Assembly (NCBI RefSeq): GCF_040436345.1
Contig: NC_133235.1
Coordinates: 15,772,660-15,836,659, forward strand
Origin: Pagrus major
Taxonomy: Eukaryota; Chordata; Actinopteri; Spariformes; Sparidae
Direction of reading: 5' to 3'
DNA length: 64,000 nucleotides
Below are positions 1 through 13,800 of the stretch, one piece after another. A program made the position numbers and the translations under genes. The notes beneath the pieces are model-generated. The model did not search any database. It saw only the letters and a program-made list of their open reading frames with translations, and had not been told where the DNA came from. Positions within the stretch are counted from its first letter, which is position 1; every line of letters begins with the position of its first letter.

Positions 1-106
1 TGTGCAGCAAAGTGGTGAAGTGTAAGAGCAGAGGGACGGGATTAGACGGCGTGCGAAGGCGCCACACTTGGAGAAAAACTAGGTGAAGGGAGCTGATGTT
101 GCCAGA

Positions 107-137
<31 letters not shown>

Positions 138-575
138 GTTGTTATTCCACAGTAACGTGAGCGAGAGCTGGCTTTGAATGAAATGTGACGCAGGCCTTTT
201 TTTTTTCTTTTTTTTTTTTAGAAAAGTGATGCTTACATGTCAGTTTGACAAAGTTTTAAACGCATTTCCTTTTTTGCTGCACTTTCTAAGTTTTGGCACC
301 TACATTTAGATTTCACATCCTGTGTCCTGGGAGCACAGGTAAACACACATCATTCACTTTTGTTCTTGAGATCAAAATGCACTCAAATTCCTCAGGATTT
401 AAAGAAAGACAGTTAAATTTGGCTAAAAAAACAGTTTTATTTGCCTCCAGTTATCTTCTCTCCAGCTCTCCTGGAATGTCAGTGATGACCTTCTCGTTTA
501 TTTGTCTTTGAGGTCCTGTCCCTGTGTCTCGTGTTGATGTAGGTGTTTCCAGTGCCGTGCTGGTGAGCCGTCAGG
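1..575 (+). other. twsg1: Upstream flank / 5' non-coding region of twsg1
   Basis: No coding sequence is seen. It holds a (TG)n run and T-rich tracts. A donor-like AG|GTGAAG lies near 81-86 after a G-rich segment, and AG acceptors with a pyrimidine-rich lead lie between about 520 and 551. One of these acceptors probably starts the exon carrying the ATG at 576. The true 5' UTR exon and promoter cannot be placed from sequence alone. Confidence 0.35.
107..139. repeat. (TG)n microsatellite
   Basis: About 16 TG units with one C interruption, just upstream of the twsg1 coding start. Confidence 0.9.
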
Positions 576-1862
576 ATGAGGCCTGGTCAGCTGATCCTCC
601 CCACCGCCGCCGCCGCCGCTCTCCTCTTCCTCCTATCAGGCCTGTCTCTGACCTCTGGCTGCAACAAAGCCCTCTGCGCGAGCGACGTCAGCAAGTGTCT
701 CATCCAGGTAAAGCACATCAAGGTTTCCACGCTCTAAACACACTTTCTCTGGGAGCGTTTCATGCTGACTGTTGGATTTGCACAAGTCTAACCCACTGTC
801 GAAGAAATCAAGACATGCTCCTCTGATCTGTGGCAGAAATCCCTTTTCAAGCTTTAAATTTGGGATATTCTCTGTGGAGTTCTGTTTGTCGGTGTTAAAC
901 GACTAGTAAACCACACAGAAATGTGGTTTCGATCTTCAAAAATCTCTCAAGGCTGTTGTAAAAATGCACACAAACTTGCGTTCACTGCCCACAAACAAGG
1001 GTCACCTCGCTGACGTTACTTTCTGATCACAGACAGGTATTGTAATCGTATGAGTGCCGAACTTAACTGAGCTTTTCTGTGGGAAATGTCTGTGAGAGCG
1101 CAGCCAAGTTCAAGCTTTTCATCCTACAGTGCTACAGCTGTTTTGTGTAAACGAAGACTGTTGTTTCTCCTGACAAGAACATAAATTTAATGTCGTCTGA
1201 GGCGGCAGTCGAGTTCGAGTCGAAGAAGTCGAACCCGAAACTTGTTTTAATAACATTTAAATTGGACTTAAACTGGCAGGACAGACATTCCTTCGACTGG
1301 TGGATAAAGCAAATATGTGACAGCCGCTTTCGTGCAAATACTTCACATCAGAACAAATATCCTGCAGGAGCCAAATTCAAGTTAGATTCGGCCCGTGTCC
1401 TGATGGAGATCTGGACCCGAGAACAAAGATGGAATCTGTTGTGAAGAATGCAGATGCATTCCTTCGATAAGCCAAGTGAAGTCTGGAGTGAAAGCGAGCA
1501 GCGGAGCAGCAGAGATGTGAGTCTGCCCAGCGTCATGCACACCTGCTCTCTACCTGTCTGACTCCTGCAGGTCAGTTTCAGGGCAGAATCGCTGCCTAGG
1601 TCTTTAATTTATGTGAAGTTTCCTTTTTTTTGGCTCTACCCTCTTAAGTTCACCTCGACCGCTCTGACGTTTGACTTCTGTTGACTCTCTGCCGTCACTT
1701 CCGTTGTGTCATTTTTTCCGTCACGTCTGACTCCCGGTGGGTGAGGGGCCCAACGTTTACACAAATTCCGTCATACATACTTGTTATTTTGAGGGAAAAC
1801 ATGAAGAGAAGTGTCGGCCTGTCGTTCCAACACCTGTCAGGACAAATTTGAGCTGCTGCTCT

Positions 1863-1908
<46 letters not shown>

Positions 1909-4900
1909 CCTGCGGTGTGTTAAGCGGCCCTGCCTCTCCCATTAACATCTTTTAAAACACTGTATTTAACCTCCGTGGCCATTTCGCCTGCGTGACCTCT
2001 GTGACTGCGTGAGCGAGCTGCAGGTATTTTCTGCAGGTAGTTGAGGTACATCGTGTTCTTGGCGCAGGTAGTTGAGCTTTTTATGCAAATAAAGATGTTT
2101 TTAAATTGGAGAAGAGATGTGAAAAACTGCACAGAACAGTAGGTCGATTAATTCCATCGTCTGACAGTAACAATGACTTTTCCAGGATTATCTTGTGGCG
2201 TTCATTGAGGTCCCTGCTCAGAATAGAACTGGAGATGTTTCCTATTATACAGTGTGTGTTGAAGGTGCACATGCAACAGTAATTGACCTGATATCGCCGT
2301 GTTGGTGTTGTTCCTGGGCTATCATTAAAACTGACCAATCACGTTGTTGTGACATCACAACTTTGCGACTCGTGTTGTAGTCGTTCCTGGAACATCTGCA
2401 CTGGAGCAGAATGAGTTGAGCTCTGGACTATTTTCCTTTTTGTTTGTTTTTTTCAGTTTTCAGTCGCTGTTTAGTTTTTTAGGTTTAGGCAACAGAAGTA
2501 CTCGGTTAGGTTCAGGAAAAGATGGTTTGGGTTAATGACACCCCTTCATAATGTTAAAAAAATGCATTTTTATGTACTTTTTTCTGGGTCGCAATGCCGT
2601 GACATTACAAAAAGGCTGTTGGCCAGTTTCTATGATGGTCCAGGAACAACACCAATCCCTCTTTACCCGGTGGGTACACCATCCTTGTTCCTGTTCATAA
2701 CTGGACAAAGAAAACGTCACGGGTAACTCGCCTCACAGCAGCCATGAGCAGCACATGCAGTACACGAGCACTTAAAGCGTAAACAAACCACATCGACCTC
2801 TCGAGTTTCCAAGTTGTGTTATTGTTGGCGCCGCTGTCCCAAAAACAACAGGATTGTTTCCGTTTTCGTCAGAGGAGCAACCCAGGACAAAACACAAGTT
2901 TCTTCAATCATTGAGTCGACAATAGAGACTATAGAGCAGATGGTGCGAGGCTGCCAGCCCGACTCAATCTCCTTTCCTGGTAAATTTCGTGCCCAGTGGC
3001 CGGTGAAACACGGTGAAAGTGAGGTTTACAGGTAACCAGTCTAAGGGCTGCTGGTGTCATCCTGCCATAACCATCACCTTTTGTAATCAACGTTGACTAA
3101 TAATGACATGTTAAAGCAAAAAACACAAAACTGAAACTGAAACCATCAAACAAAGAACGAAAAACCTTCAAATAAGAGACCAAACGACAGATACGTGTAA
3201 TCTGCACCTTTACAAACACAGTCATGTGAGTTGCAGAGGACATTTTCTGCACCTTACCTTAAAATTCTTGTTTCATAATGTGATTTTCGAATGTCTATAA
3301 CGTGCCTGGCTTTGTGTGAACCTAAAAATATAAGAAAAATGCACAATTTTGCTGTAAAAGTGCTTAATCTCAATCTTCACAGGAAATAAATTCTCTTGAG
3401 GCCTTTTTTTTTTATTTTTAGAGACTACAGACTGCTTTTTCCAGCATTTTTTGGCACAGACTTGTTGCTACCAAACCACCAACTTCTGTTCCTCCTGGGT
3501 TCAGTTCAGTTTCTGTAAAATTCAAACCTCCTGTGATCTGCAGAATTCGCAGCTCTGCTTGTTCCTCTTTACTTCCAGGTGGCTTATTTTTGCCTGATGT
3601 GTCATTGCTCGGGACAACAAAGCTCTGTAGCTTCCGCGACCCCGCCGACACCAACTCGCTAGCTGTCAGAGGCGAGAGCACTGGTGCGTGTGCCGTGAAG
3701 GAGAAACTTTTCCGCCTCGAGCCCCTCTGTAGAAGCTCCATGTTGCCAGTGATTAGTGGGATCTGCTGTCCGACGCTCGCTTTTACGCTCTGCTGCCATC
3801 TCAAGTCATTTGTCTGAATTCCCCAAAAACCTCTGAGGGTGGGAGAACATGAGAGGAGGAGAAGGGAGGGAGGGAGGGAGTGGGGGGAGGCTAAGGTCAG
3901 GAGGAGGTGTGTATGTCTGTGGGGGGAGGTTGGTTGAGGCAAATATACAGTTGGGAAAGATTCACAAGCCACAGCTCTGTCCAGACCGGGCTGTTTAGCA
4001 GGGTGTGGCTGCAGATTTCAAAGTTAACACACAGCAGCGGTCGCTCGGGAGGACGAGGCAGCACATGTTCACTTTCTCTCCAGAGTCCTTTTGTCTCGCT
4101 GCAGCCGAGTTTTGACTGATTACAGCAGCGCCCACCCCCCCCGAGAGAGAGGCAAGGGGAGCCTAATGAGGGATCTTGAAGTCGTCGAGATAACCTCACT
4201 CGTTTCAGTGAGGCCATTGTTGTTTGTAGGGTTGCAACAACCGATTGTTACGATTGTTTCTTGTGTAAAATGTCAGAAAGGTGACATCCTCTAATTGCTT
4301 CTTTGTCCGACCGTGTCATACAAGACAAAGAAAAGCAACAAAAGTCTCCCATCTGAGAAGTTGGAACAAGAAAAAGCTGTGTTTATGCTTCCACTTCAGT
4401 CTTTAAGGTTTTCTGCATGATTTCATGGCTGTTGAAAAATAGTTTGTGTTTGGAAGCTGTGCAAATATGCTTTCTTGACAAAGTTGGATGAGACCAGTAC
4501 CAGTACCACTCAAATGTTAAGCTGGATCCAGGAGCCAGTAAACTCAGCTTGATCAACAGGCAGCAAGGAAAAACCAGCTAGCCTGGATCTGTGCAGAGTA
4601 TACCTACAGTCCAGGCAACTCTAAAGCTAATTTATTAACGCATTAGATCTTGTTTGTCATTGTAAAAATGACAGCTTGTAGTTTATTGGGTACCATTTCT
4701 TGACATCCAACAGTTTATCCGTCCATTAAGACGACAGGAAGTCACAGCGCTGTTGTCCGTTAAGAAACAGCTAAAAGTTGTATGTTTTTGCATTATATTT
4801 TATGCATGGATTTAAACAAACAAACTAAAGCAGTCATATACACATATCAACGACATATGTATTTATTTAAAGGGACAGAGGTGGACAGAGGAGATCCAAG

Positions 4901-7900
4901 CTAGCCGTGTCTCCCTGCTTCCAGTCGTCATGCTAAGCTAAGCAAACGACTCTCTGGGTCCAGGCCCATGTCCATTATAGCCACTTATTTTTATTGAAAT
5001 GGTTTTTAAAAGTAATTTATTTCTTATTTGTGAAATAAGAGGGTTCTTCCCGTGGGGCAGCTGTTTAGTTTTTATAATTCTACCTTTTGAGAGTCATAAT
5101 TACTCACGGGATCAGGTCGTGATCAGAGGGTTGGGGATTGAGAGGCTGGTGATTAAGTGAACTGTGTGTGGTTTTTGCAATCCCTCACTGGTGAGTCATC
5201 GGAGAGTCTTTTATCATCGCCGAGACTGTTTACGTGCAGGAGATGGCCGCTGAGAAGATATAAAGGAGGAGCTGGGGGAGAGGAAAAAAGAAGAAAAATG
5301 GAAAAGAAAGCAAAAGGGAAGAGAGAAAGGCAGCATGACGAAGAGTTTAAAAAGGAGGAGGGAGGGGAGACTGACGGGGAAAGAAGCGAGGGAGAAAGGG
5401 AGGGGAGGAGGGGGAAAGTGTTGTTGGGGGAGCAGCAGCAGCCATGTTCTGTTCTCCAGGTGTTTTCTTCTCCCTCCCTCCGTTTCTCCCCCCTCCTGCC
5501 TCCCTCATCGCGGTGACCTTGACTGAGAGGAATGTGCTCCCTGTTCTGTGTCAGGAGAGAACAGAGGGGGGGAGGAAGAGGAACTCCTCTGGCAGTCTCA
5601 CCCACTTTTCAATCCCACCTACACGTTTTAGTTTCCTCCACTGTCTCTACGTACGTCCCCGGAGACAAACCGAAGTTGAGGAATGAAGGTTTTTTTAAGC
5701 GTTTGCAGAAGAGTAATGAGGATCAGCAGAGGTTTCATGTTTTTGGATGTTTGCAGAAGCTCTCTTGTAATAATATAACTTTCCGTCTATAAAAAGCGAC
5801 ATGAGAAATTCTCTGCAAGAGCTTTTTTTTCTGTGTCGACAAGTCTGTGTATGAAGCATATTACACAGTTGAACCCAGTGAACCAGACCTGTATTTAAAA
5901 ACTAACTAAAAACTTTACACTTGTAATAACAAAGAATGCTGCAAACCTGCAGTTTTAATCCTTGTTTCTTGTTGCACTGTTGCTTGTTTATTTTGCTCAA
6001 AGGTTTTATTCTATACTAAACAGGGGTGGAAGTAACTAATTACTTCTACTCAAATTACTGTAATTAAGTCATCTTTTTGGGCACTTGCACTTTTATGAGA
6101 ATTTGTTCTGAAATTGTCTGTAATTTTACTCGTATTTAAGTATGCATTACACCATGTAATCTACTTAGTTACTTTTAAAATCACAAGTGAGTACTGTGTA
6201 CAATTTGTAAATTGTCAGTAAAAGTGACTAACACTTTGTACTTTTACTTAAGTATTATTTTAATTACATTTAGTTACTTGTTACTTTGCAGATTCAGATT
6301 ATTCAGTGTTTTTAACATATTAATTGTGAGGTGTTCGCAATCAGATATTGTTGTGGGTGGGACATTGTGTGAGAGGATGCTGCATCAGAGCCAAAGCAGC
6401 AGATTTTTAAATTAGTTTATTTTATCAGAAATCTGGCAGAAAAATCACCGGAAAATGCTGAATACCAGCCCGAAGATTGGCCAGGCTGATAATCAGTCTA
6501 CCCCTGACTGGCTCTGAATATTTCTGAGCTAAAAATGGGAGTTCAGTAGGACTTAAAGTAGAGATGCACCAATCCAGCTGTAACAACTAACTGATTAATT
6601 GAAAAGTTGTCAACTATTAAATGAATTGGCAACTATTCTGATAACCAATGAATCGGTCTGAGTTATTTTGTAAGAAAAAGAATAAGTCCAAAAATCCAAT
6701 CTCTGATTCCAGCTTCTTAAATGTGAATATTTCCTGGTTTCTTTCTTCTTCTGTGACAGTAAACTGAATATCTTTGGGTTGTGGACAAAACAAGACATTT
6801 GAGGACGTTATCGTGGGCTTTGGGAAACACTGCTGAGCAACTATTCATAGCTGTAACATCAAAGTAATGGAGTAAAATCAACAGTATTTCGCTCTGAAAT
6901 GTGGTGCAGTAGAAGTGTAAAGTCGCTTAAAATGGAAAACTTAATAATGTACCTCAAATTTATACTTAAAAACAGCACTTGGTTACATCCTCTCGGTTTT
7001 ACAGCCTCGCTGTAAAATGATTTGAATGCCGTGACCTTTACGTGTCAGAACCTGCTCGGTTCATGATGAAAAATCAGCGTTCAGTCTCACTGTCTTGTAT
7101 TGGCTTGTGTCTGGTAATAGTTACTGTATGTGACGCAAACCTGCTGTTGCTCCTTCTGTTGATGTTTTAATGGTACGTCTCCTGTTTGTACAGCATGTCT
7201 ACATGTTGTGTTCTGTCTGCTGAGTGATTGTGAACTCTGATGCTGCCGCTGCACCCGTCAGGCCTGCAGCTTTATGTTCAAAATGAAATCTTAATGTCTG
7301 ATGAACAGTTGGATTTATTATTTTTATTTAGTTTTAGTACTGTACTCCAGCTATAAATTTTAACAAAAATGTGACTGATGCATCTTGTTGCTCTGTGTTT
7401 CAGGTGAACCCAGTTGTGTTCACTTAATTGTATTCAGCCTACTTTATAACTCGTTAATGCATTAAATTACGGACTGCAACTTGGAGCTCCAATTTATGGC
7501 GGAACTATTTATACTAACTGCGCTGCATGTACCGGTACATACATGTCAATAGAACAAGATGTGAAGTCAGGAAATGAGGCATCTGGGAACTCAAAAATAA
7601 TTCATGCTGTACTGTTTTGTTTAAACATGTTTAAATTAAGGGTACCTATTCCCTCATTATGAGAAAAAATATTAATAACACCAAAAGCTTGTACTCGTAA
7701 TAAAAACAGGACTGTAATTTGAAAGAATTATGCTGTATGTTGTGGGCCGTAATCTTAAAATAAGAAAAAAAACTCACTCCACTGAACTGTTGACATGTTT
7801 CAGTCTGCCACAAAATATGATTAATTACTTTGGTTTGCTGTAAAACCTAAGATCAGAAGAAAAGACATGTATGTTAAAAGTAAATATTGTTCAAATTTTC

Positions 7901-10853
7901 AATTATTATTAAACTGAATATTGTTATTGACCAAACAACCAACAGATCACTTGACAATGAAGATAATTGTCCGAAAACACGAAAGATAACCTAATTTAGA
8001 GCCTGAAAAGACTGAAGTATAACAAGACAGTATCAGGTTGCCATGTACCGTCTCCCAAATCTGCATATCCCTTAATCAGCCGCCGTCAGACTTCTGTATT
8101 GCTGCTCATATTTGTTTTTATCAGCAATTCAAACAATGAAGGGAAGCAAAATGGTAATTCAGTCTTGTTTTGTGTCCTGCAGGAGCTGTGCCAGTGTCGT
8201 CCGTCTGATGGGAACTGTTCGTGCTGTAAAGAGTGCATGCTGTGTCTCGGGAACCTTTGGGAAGAGTGCTGCGACTGCGTGGGTGAGTGCAGCGTCTCAT
8301 CTATTAGCGCCACATTTTACAGCCGACCACGAGTTAGTCAGCATATTATTTTGGGTTTGGAAAAACTTTACGGCTTAGCCCACGCTCCTCGTTTAAACAG
8401 ACTCACAGTGACTGAGCAGGTTGAAACAGGCAATTCAGCAAGACACATGGCTGGAGATGGACATGTGTAAAACAGATCAGTGCCAGTAGAGATTATCTTG
8501 GAGTTGTATATCTGTGAATCTGTCTGGTTTGCATTGGACAGTTGAATTTAAACGTTTGAAAGGCACAATGTACAGTGAAACAACAGGAAAGACATTACAT
8601 TTGATGTCAATGCAGAAGTGCTTTAAATCTGCATTCTCTCTAACGACCAGGAGGGGGCAACACCACTGGTTTCAAAAAGAAGCTTATGAGAAAATGACCC
8701 TATTTCTAACTTGATTTATTACCTCAGTCAACAGTTTTGCTTTAGGGTGTGGCTCAACCCTACCCATTTATCATGTAAAAACAGCATATAGATATTCAAT
8801 TAATGTTTAAATATATCACTTCATGTCACATTTTAAAAATTAATTAATGACTAAATTTATTTTTAAGATTATTTTTGGGGTCATTAAATGGCATATTTAT
8901 TTATTTATCTATTTATTTATGTATGATTTTGGCAGTTTCAGTCCTCCATATTAATCCGTATAAAGTATTTAACTATTTTAACTCCTCTTTTGAAGATGCA
9001 TTTGTGTTTTACTATATTGTCATTCATTAGCTCTGTTTATGCCAGCCTCCACTTTTTATTGTCCGCAGGAGGAGTTACACACTTATATCTGCCTACAACT
9101 CCATTATCGTGGGTTCAATCAAACATTATATAGATGTAGTGTATAAAAAAAATACACTAAATGTGGCATTTACAGTGAAGTGTTACCACATTAAAGAAAA
9201 CAGACGTAAAACTAATGTACAGTGAGTGAATGCAGCTGTGATATATCAGTAATATAACTATGATTTGTACAGTACAGACAGAACATGTTTATACAGTGGA
9301 ATGACTTTGGGCATTACACACAGGTAATAAAGTTAAGTACAGTGAAGTATTACAGCAGACAATGAGCCCTCTAATGAATCATACTGTGAATATAACATTA
9401 AATGATTCTGGCACTAATCACTCTCCATACATGTGACACTTGAGTTATATCTCAGTCTTGTTAATCTCTCCGTCGCCCTGCTGCCGAGCACTTTCTCCCT
9501 GTGAAAAATGAGACCGCGGCTGTAATGCACTTGACAGCTGAGAAGCTCGCCGCTTTAAAAAGGAGCCGGTTTGTTCAGAGTGTTTCTGCTCTGATACAAG
9601 ATGAGTGTGAGGTGAGCCAAGCCAGATACTGGAGGTGCCTCTGAGAAGGGACCTCGTGGAGGTTAATGCAAAGCAGAGCCAAGAGGAGCACTGTTTATCA
9701 GAGCGGAGGAAATTAAAGTAATACTGTCGCTGCTGAGGAGCTGTTGCACATGTGGACAGGAAGTCTCAAGGTTTTCCTGAAGATCAAAGGATGAAGAAGC
9801 CGGAAGAGAGAGGGGACGAGGAGGTCGAGCAGCTCAGATGAACTTTGACTTTCAGCCTCCTACCGAGGTGCGGTGGGGGTGTAACCCCCAGCAAGATCCA
9901 AAACAACCGGATTTGTGCAACAAGGAAACTTCTGGCTGGTTAACTGCTTCGGACCTGCAGGGGCAGAGTCAGACGCCGGGGCACAGATTCAATTATTTGA
10001 GGGCTCATTTGTAAAGTGAGTAAACGTGTGTTCAGTGTGTCAAATTTAAAGACCTGGTTCTTAGATTATGACACAATGAGCCCTGGACAGTGGACACGGA
10101 CGTGTAAAGCCCCTGAGCCCTGCGATAAAGGAGCTACAAAAGAGCTTTTTCTATTAATTAATTATTAATTTTGTTTCTCTTGGTGGATGTTTTTGTACAT
10201 CTCATTTTGCGTATTGTGGGTAATTTGTGCAGCTTATGTAATTTCCGTCTCTTCTAGTCATTTTAAGTTTCTTTGCAGTAATTTTGTGTGTCTTTGTAGT
10301 CCTTTTGCATTTTTTGTAGTCAACTTGCCTATATCTCTGGCTGTTTTACATGTCATTGTCGCCCCTCTGCACCTCTTTGTGGTCGTTCTGCATCTTTTTG
10401 TTTTTCTATTGTTTCATTTCCTGTTATGCCTTTCTATTTTTATTGGTAATTATTTTAGTGTTGTGTCTCATTCTGGTTATTTTGCTTTTCTTTTCATTCA
10501 TAGTGTCTTTGTATCTCTTTATATCTCTTTGTATCCCTTATAGTTCTTTTTGCTTCTCTTGTGCTTGTTTTTAGTCTCTTGGTAGTCATTTCATTAACTT
10601 TCCAACAAGAAATGTTAATCATCACTTCATACAGAGTCTCTGGTCCAGGGGCCCCTGGTCCTGTATCTGACTCAGGTATAGGGGAGGCACCATTGTGAAA
10701 CCTTTGCTACCATTCTGGCCCCACCCTTGCAAAGCAGTATTCTTTCAGAGCAGCTTTGACAGACCGATATTGCTGTACGCGCTGACAAGGAGGCTTTATT
10801 AAAGCTCTTTCATGTGGAACCCAAATACAAATATGTGACACAGAGTGCTGAAC

Positions 10854-10892
<39 letters not shown>

Positions 10893-13800
10893 CACAGATG
10901 TTGTGGTGGAGTTTTTTCTCTCAGACAAGCCTTTTTACAATACACTGAGGATAGCCTGTAGCTTTAAGCAAGTATTTCTCATTTATCTGTTTTTATTTTT
11001 TCTTACAGCGCTAGCCCTTATGACCACTTTTAGTAAGTTTCCACTCTAAACATGTTATCTGTGCCAAACGCTTGCTACTTTGAAGTGTGTGTCTGCGAGT
11101 GGTTAGTGCAGCCCAGTGGAGGAGCGTTGGGGAGAGGACAGTTTGTATTTTAAAAAGAAGGGAGGAGGAGGGAGGGAGGACCCAAGTGTAAGCTTTATCT
11201 AAAACAGCTGCTCTGGCTCAGCTTTTAGCATTGGTCTGTAATCCAATTCCTCTGTCAAACTCCATTCCCCATTAAATGATTTACCCATTAGCTATAATTC
11301 ACTTTGACTCATTTAAAGGGTTAGGAAGATCATATCTGAGGATGTGGGGACTTTGTCAGGCGATTACTACTGTATTTGGAAATTAAATGAAGTGTTAAAA
11401 GGACCTTAATTGAGACGAGATACTCTTGACAGCCGTGCGGTTTTACAGAACCACCCCTGTGAGTTGAAATCATGTGTGAAACTATTTAACGGTTAAATGT
11501 GTCTATTTTGAGTCAAAGTATGATACGCGAATTAACTCATTAAAGAGCCAGTTCATCCAATTCACAAAAATCACAACCTTAAGTGGTATCTAGACTTAAG
11601 TGCATATAGTTTTGGATATTTCCCCAGAATAGAGATACGTGAGTTTTCTTTATTTTTTGCGAACTGACCCTTTAATGTCCATTTTTTTAATATTAGGGAT
11701 GTGCAACCCCAAGAACTACAGCGACTCTCCGGCCACGTCGAAGAGTACCGTGGAGGAGCTGCACCGTCCGATCCCCTCGCTGTTCCGCGCCCTCACAGAA
11801 GGCGACGCGCCGATCAACATGATGGTGGTGTCTTTCCCCGTCGCTGAGGAGCTCTCCCACCACGAGAACCTGGTGTCCTTCCTGGAGTCGCTCGACAACC
11901 AGCACCAGAACGTCTCCGTGCCTGGCAACAGCATCCACGCCAGCTACGACACTCAAGGTAACTCTTTAACAATCAAGTCTTCATCACAAGCTTCTCAAAT
12001 CCAAATGAATCCATAAAATGAATCCAGGTAAAAGTCCCTCTGCTGTGGAAGTTTGAGTTTCACAAAAAGTTGTGGATCTCCCCCCAAATAGACGCATTAG
12101 TATTATACTTTACTACATTTATTTAGCAGTACTAGTTAATAATAACATTCCAGATTATCATTTTAAATATAAAAGACATGACGAGCTTATGAAATATGAA
12201 ACGTTGACATGGATTGAACTACTGCATGGTGTACAAAGTAATTAAATCAGCTACGACCAGCTATGAGCTACAGCAACATTAAAAAGCTTGTTTAATCATT
12301 ATGATAATGATCCTATAATATAATAAATATTGATATAGCACTGGCAGGAGCCATACTGCTGCATGTATAGCACTTCAGCTACCTTTGCGTTTCTGTCTTC
12401 CTCCACTGCTCATTACTATGTTACATGAACAAGGATGTGTCCAGAATAAACAAAGCACGGCCCAAAGCCCAATGACTCCTGAGAAAAGGGACAAAATCCT
12501 GAAAGAAACTTTAAAAATAAAAAATCTGTTAATAATTTAAACAATTTATCAGATAGAAGTCCAAACAGAAGCTTGTTTCGGCTTCTTAATGGTGAGGATT
12601 TGCTGCTTTTCTCTGTTTTATATTACTGCAAATGAAGTATCTCTTAGTTTAAGACTATTGGTCAGACTTTTGGCATTGTTGTTAAAGGAACCTGAAGTCA
12701 TACTTGAGGAAAAGTCAAGTTATCGTGTTAAAATTATACTAATTTGTTTATTTGATAGGGACAGAGTAAGTTAATGAGAATCAGCATAGAAATACACGAT
12801 GTAAACATGCCAGCTTTAGCAAGAACGCTAGTCTACATCTGTAGCCCCTCGGCAGGTAACAGAAATCGTAACATTACAAATAACAATATAAAGATATACA
12901 ATACACAATACAAAAATTAACAAAATACACTCCAGAGTAACTACTAACTAAAGTTACTTCTAAAATGTACAAAGTTAAAACATTTACACTACTAATATTT
13001 GTCAAGGATATTGGAATATAGATGCATAAATGTGTGTGCATGGATATGCAATAAAAGTCATAAATGAAATGAAATGTGTCGCGTTTTGGGGGACTGAAAA
13101 TATTCACAAAACACAAAATAAAAATTCAGATATGTCACCGAATAAACAATCAAGTGTAACACTAAAATATCTCAGTATCCTAATTCTGAGTATCATTATG
13201 AGCCTCTTTGAACAAGTTTAAACGGGTCACCAGTGACACCGTGGTAACACATTACCAGACTTAGTAACTGTAACAATATTACAGCAAATCTTATAAGAAA
13301 CGCGTTATATTATGCTGTTACTGCTTAAAGTAATATATTACTGTAAAGCGTTATCCGCAACGCTGGTTGTCACATAAATGTAATGGAGTAAAAAGTACAA
13401 TATTTGCCTCCAAAGTGGAGTGGAAAACAAAAAACAAATACTCAAGTAAAGTACAAGTACCACACAATTATACTTAAGCACAGTACTTGAGTACTTCTAC
13501 TTAGTAACATTCCATCACTGACTATTGTGATGGTAATTTTAAGACAGATTAACAATAATTGTTGGTCACAGCTCTATTGGAGAGAAATCATTCAGTGTTC
13601 GTGACAGACCTGAATCAAGAAAGTGTGGTTCGTCACCAAGCGTTAGATAATAATAATTTGTTGCCTCGTGTTGGTTTCAAGCTTTTGTAGAGTGCTTGTG
13701 CTGAAAGTTTTTCAATAAGTAACACTACTTAAAAGAAAGCACGTTTTGCTCACATGCTTTATTACATAGTGTTCTGGTCCTGTCAGGTCCAGTCACATTT

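Noticed and set aside
3418-3972. 184-codon open frame on the minus strand in twsg1 intron 1
   Set aside because: Low-complexity Pro/Ser/His start, no recognisable domain and no splice or promoter context. It could be a relic of a repeat, but nothing supports a gene. A BLASTX search would decide.
5153-5605. Overlapping open frames on both strands around 5.2-5.6 kb
   Set aside because: The region is a purine-rich (GGAGAAA/AGGGAG) stretch. The Lys/Glu-rich and Ser/Pro-rich frames are composition artefacts.
10187-10574. Hydrophobic Phe/Leu/Ser open frames resembling a membrane protein
   Set aside because: Produced by the T-rich degenerate tandem repeat; no start context or homologue.
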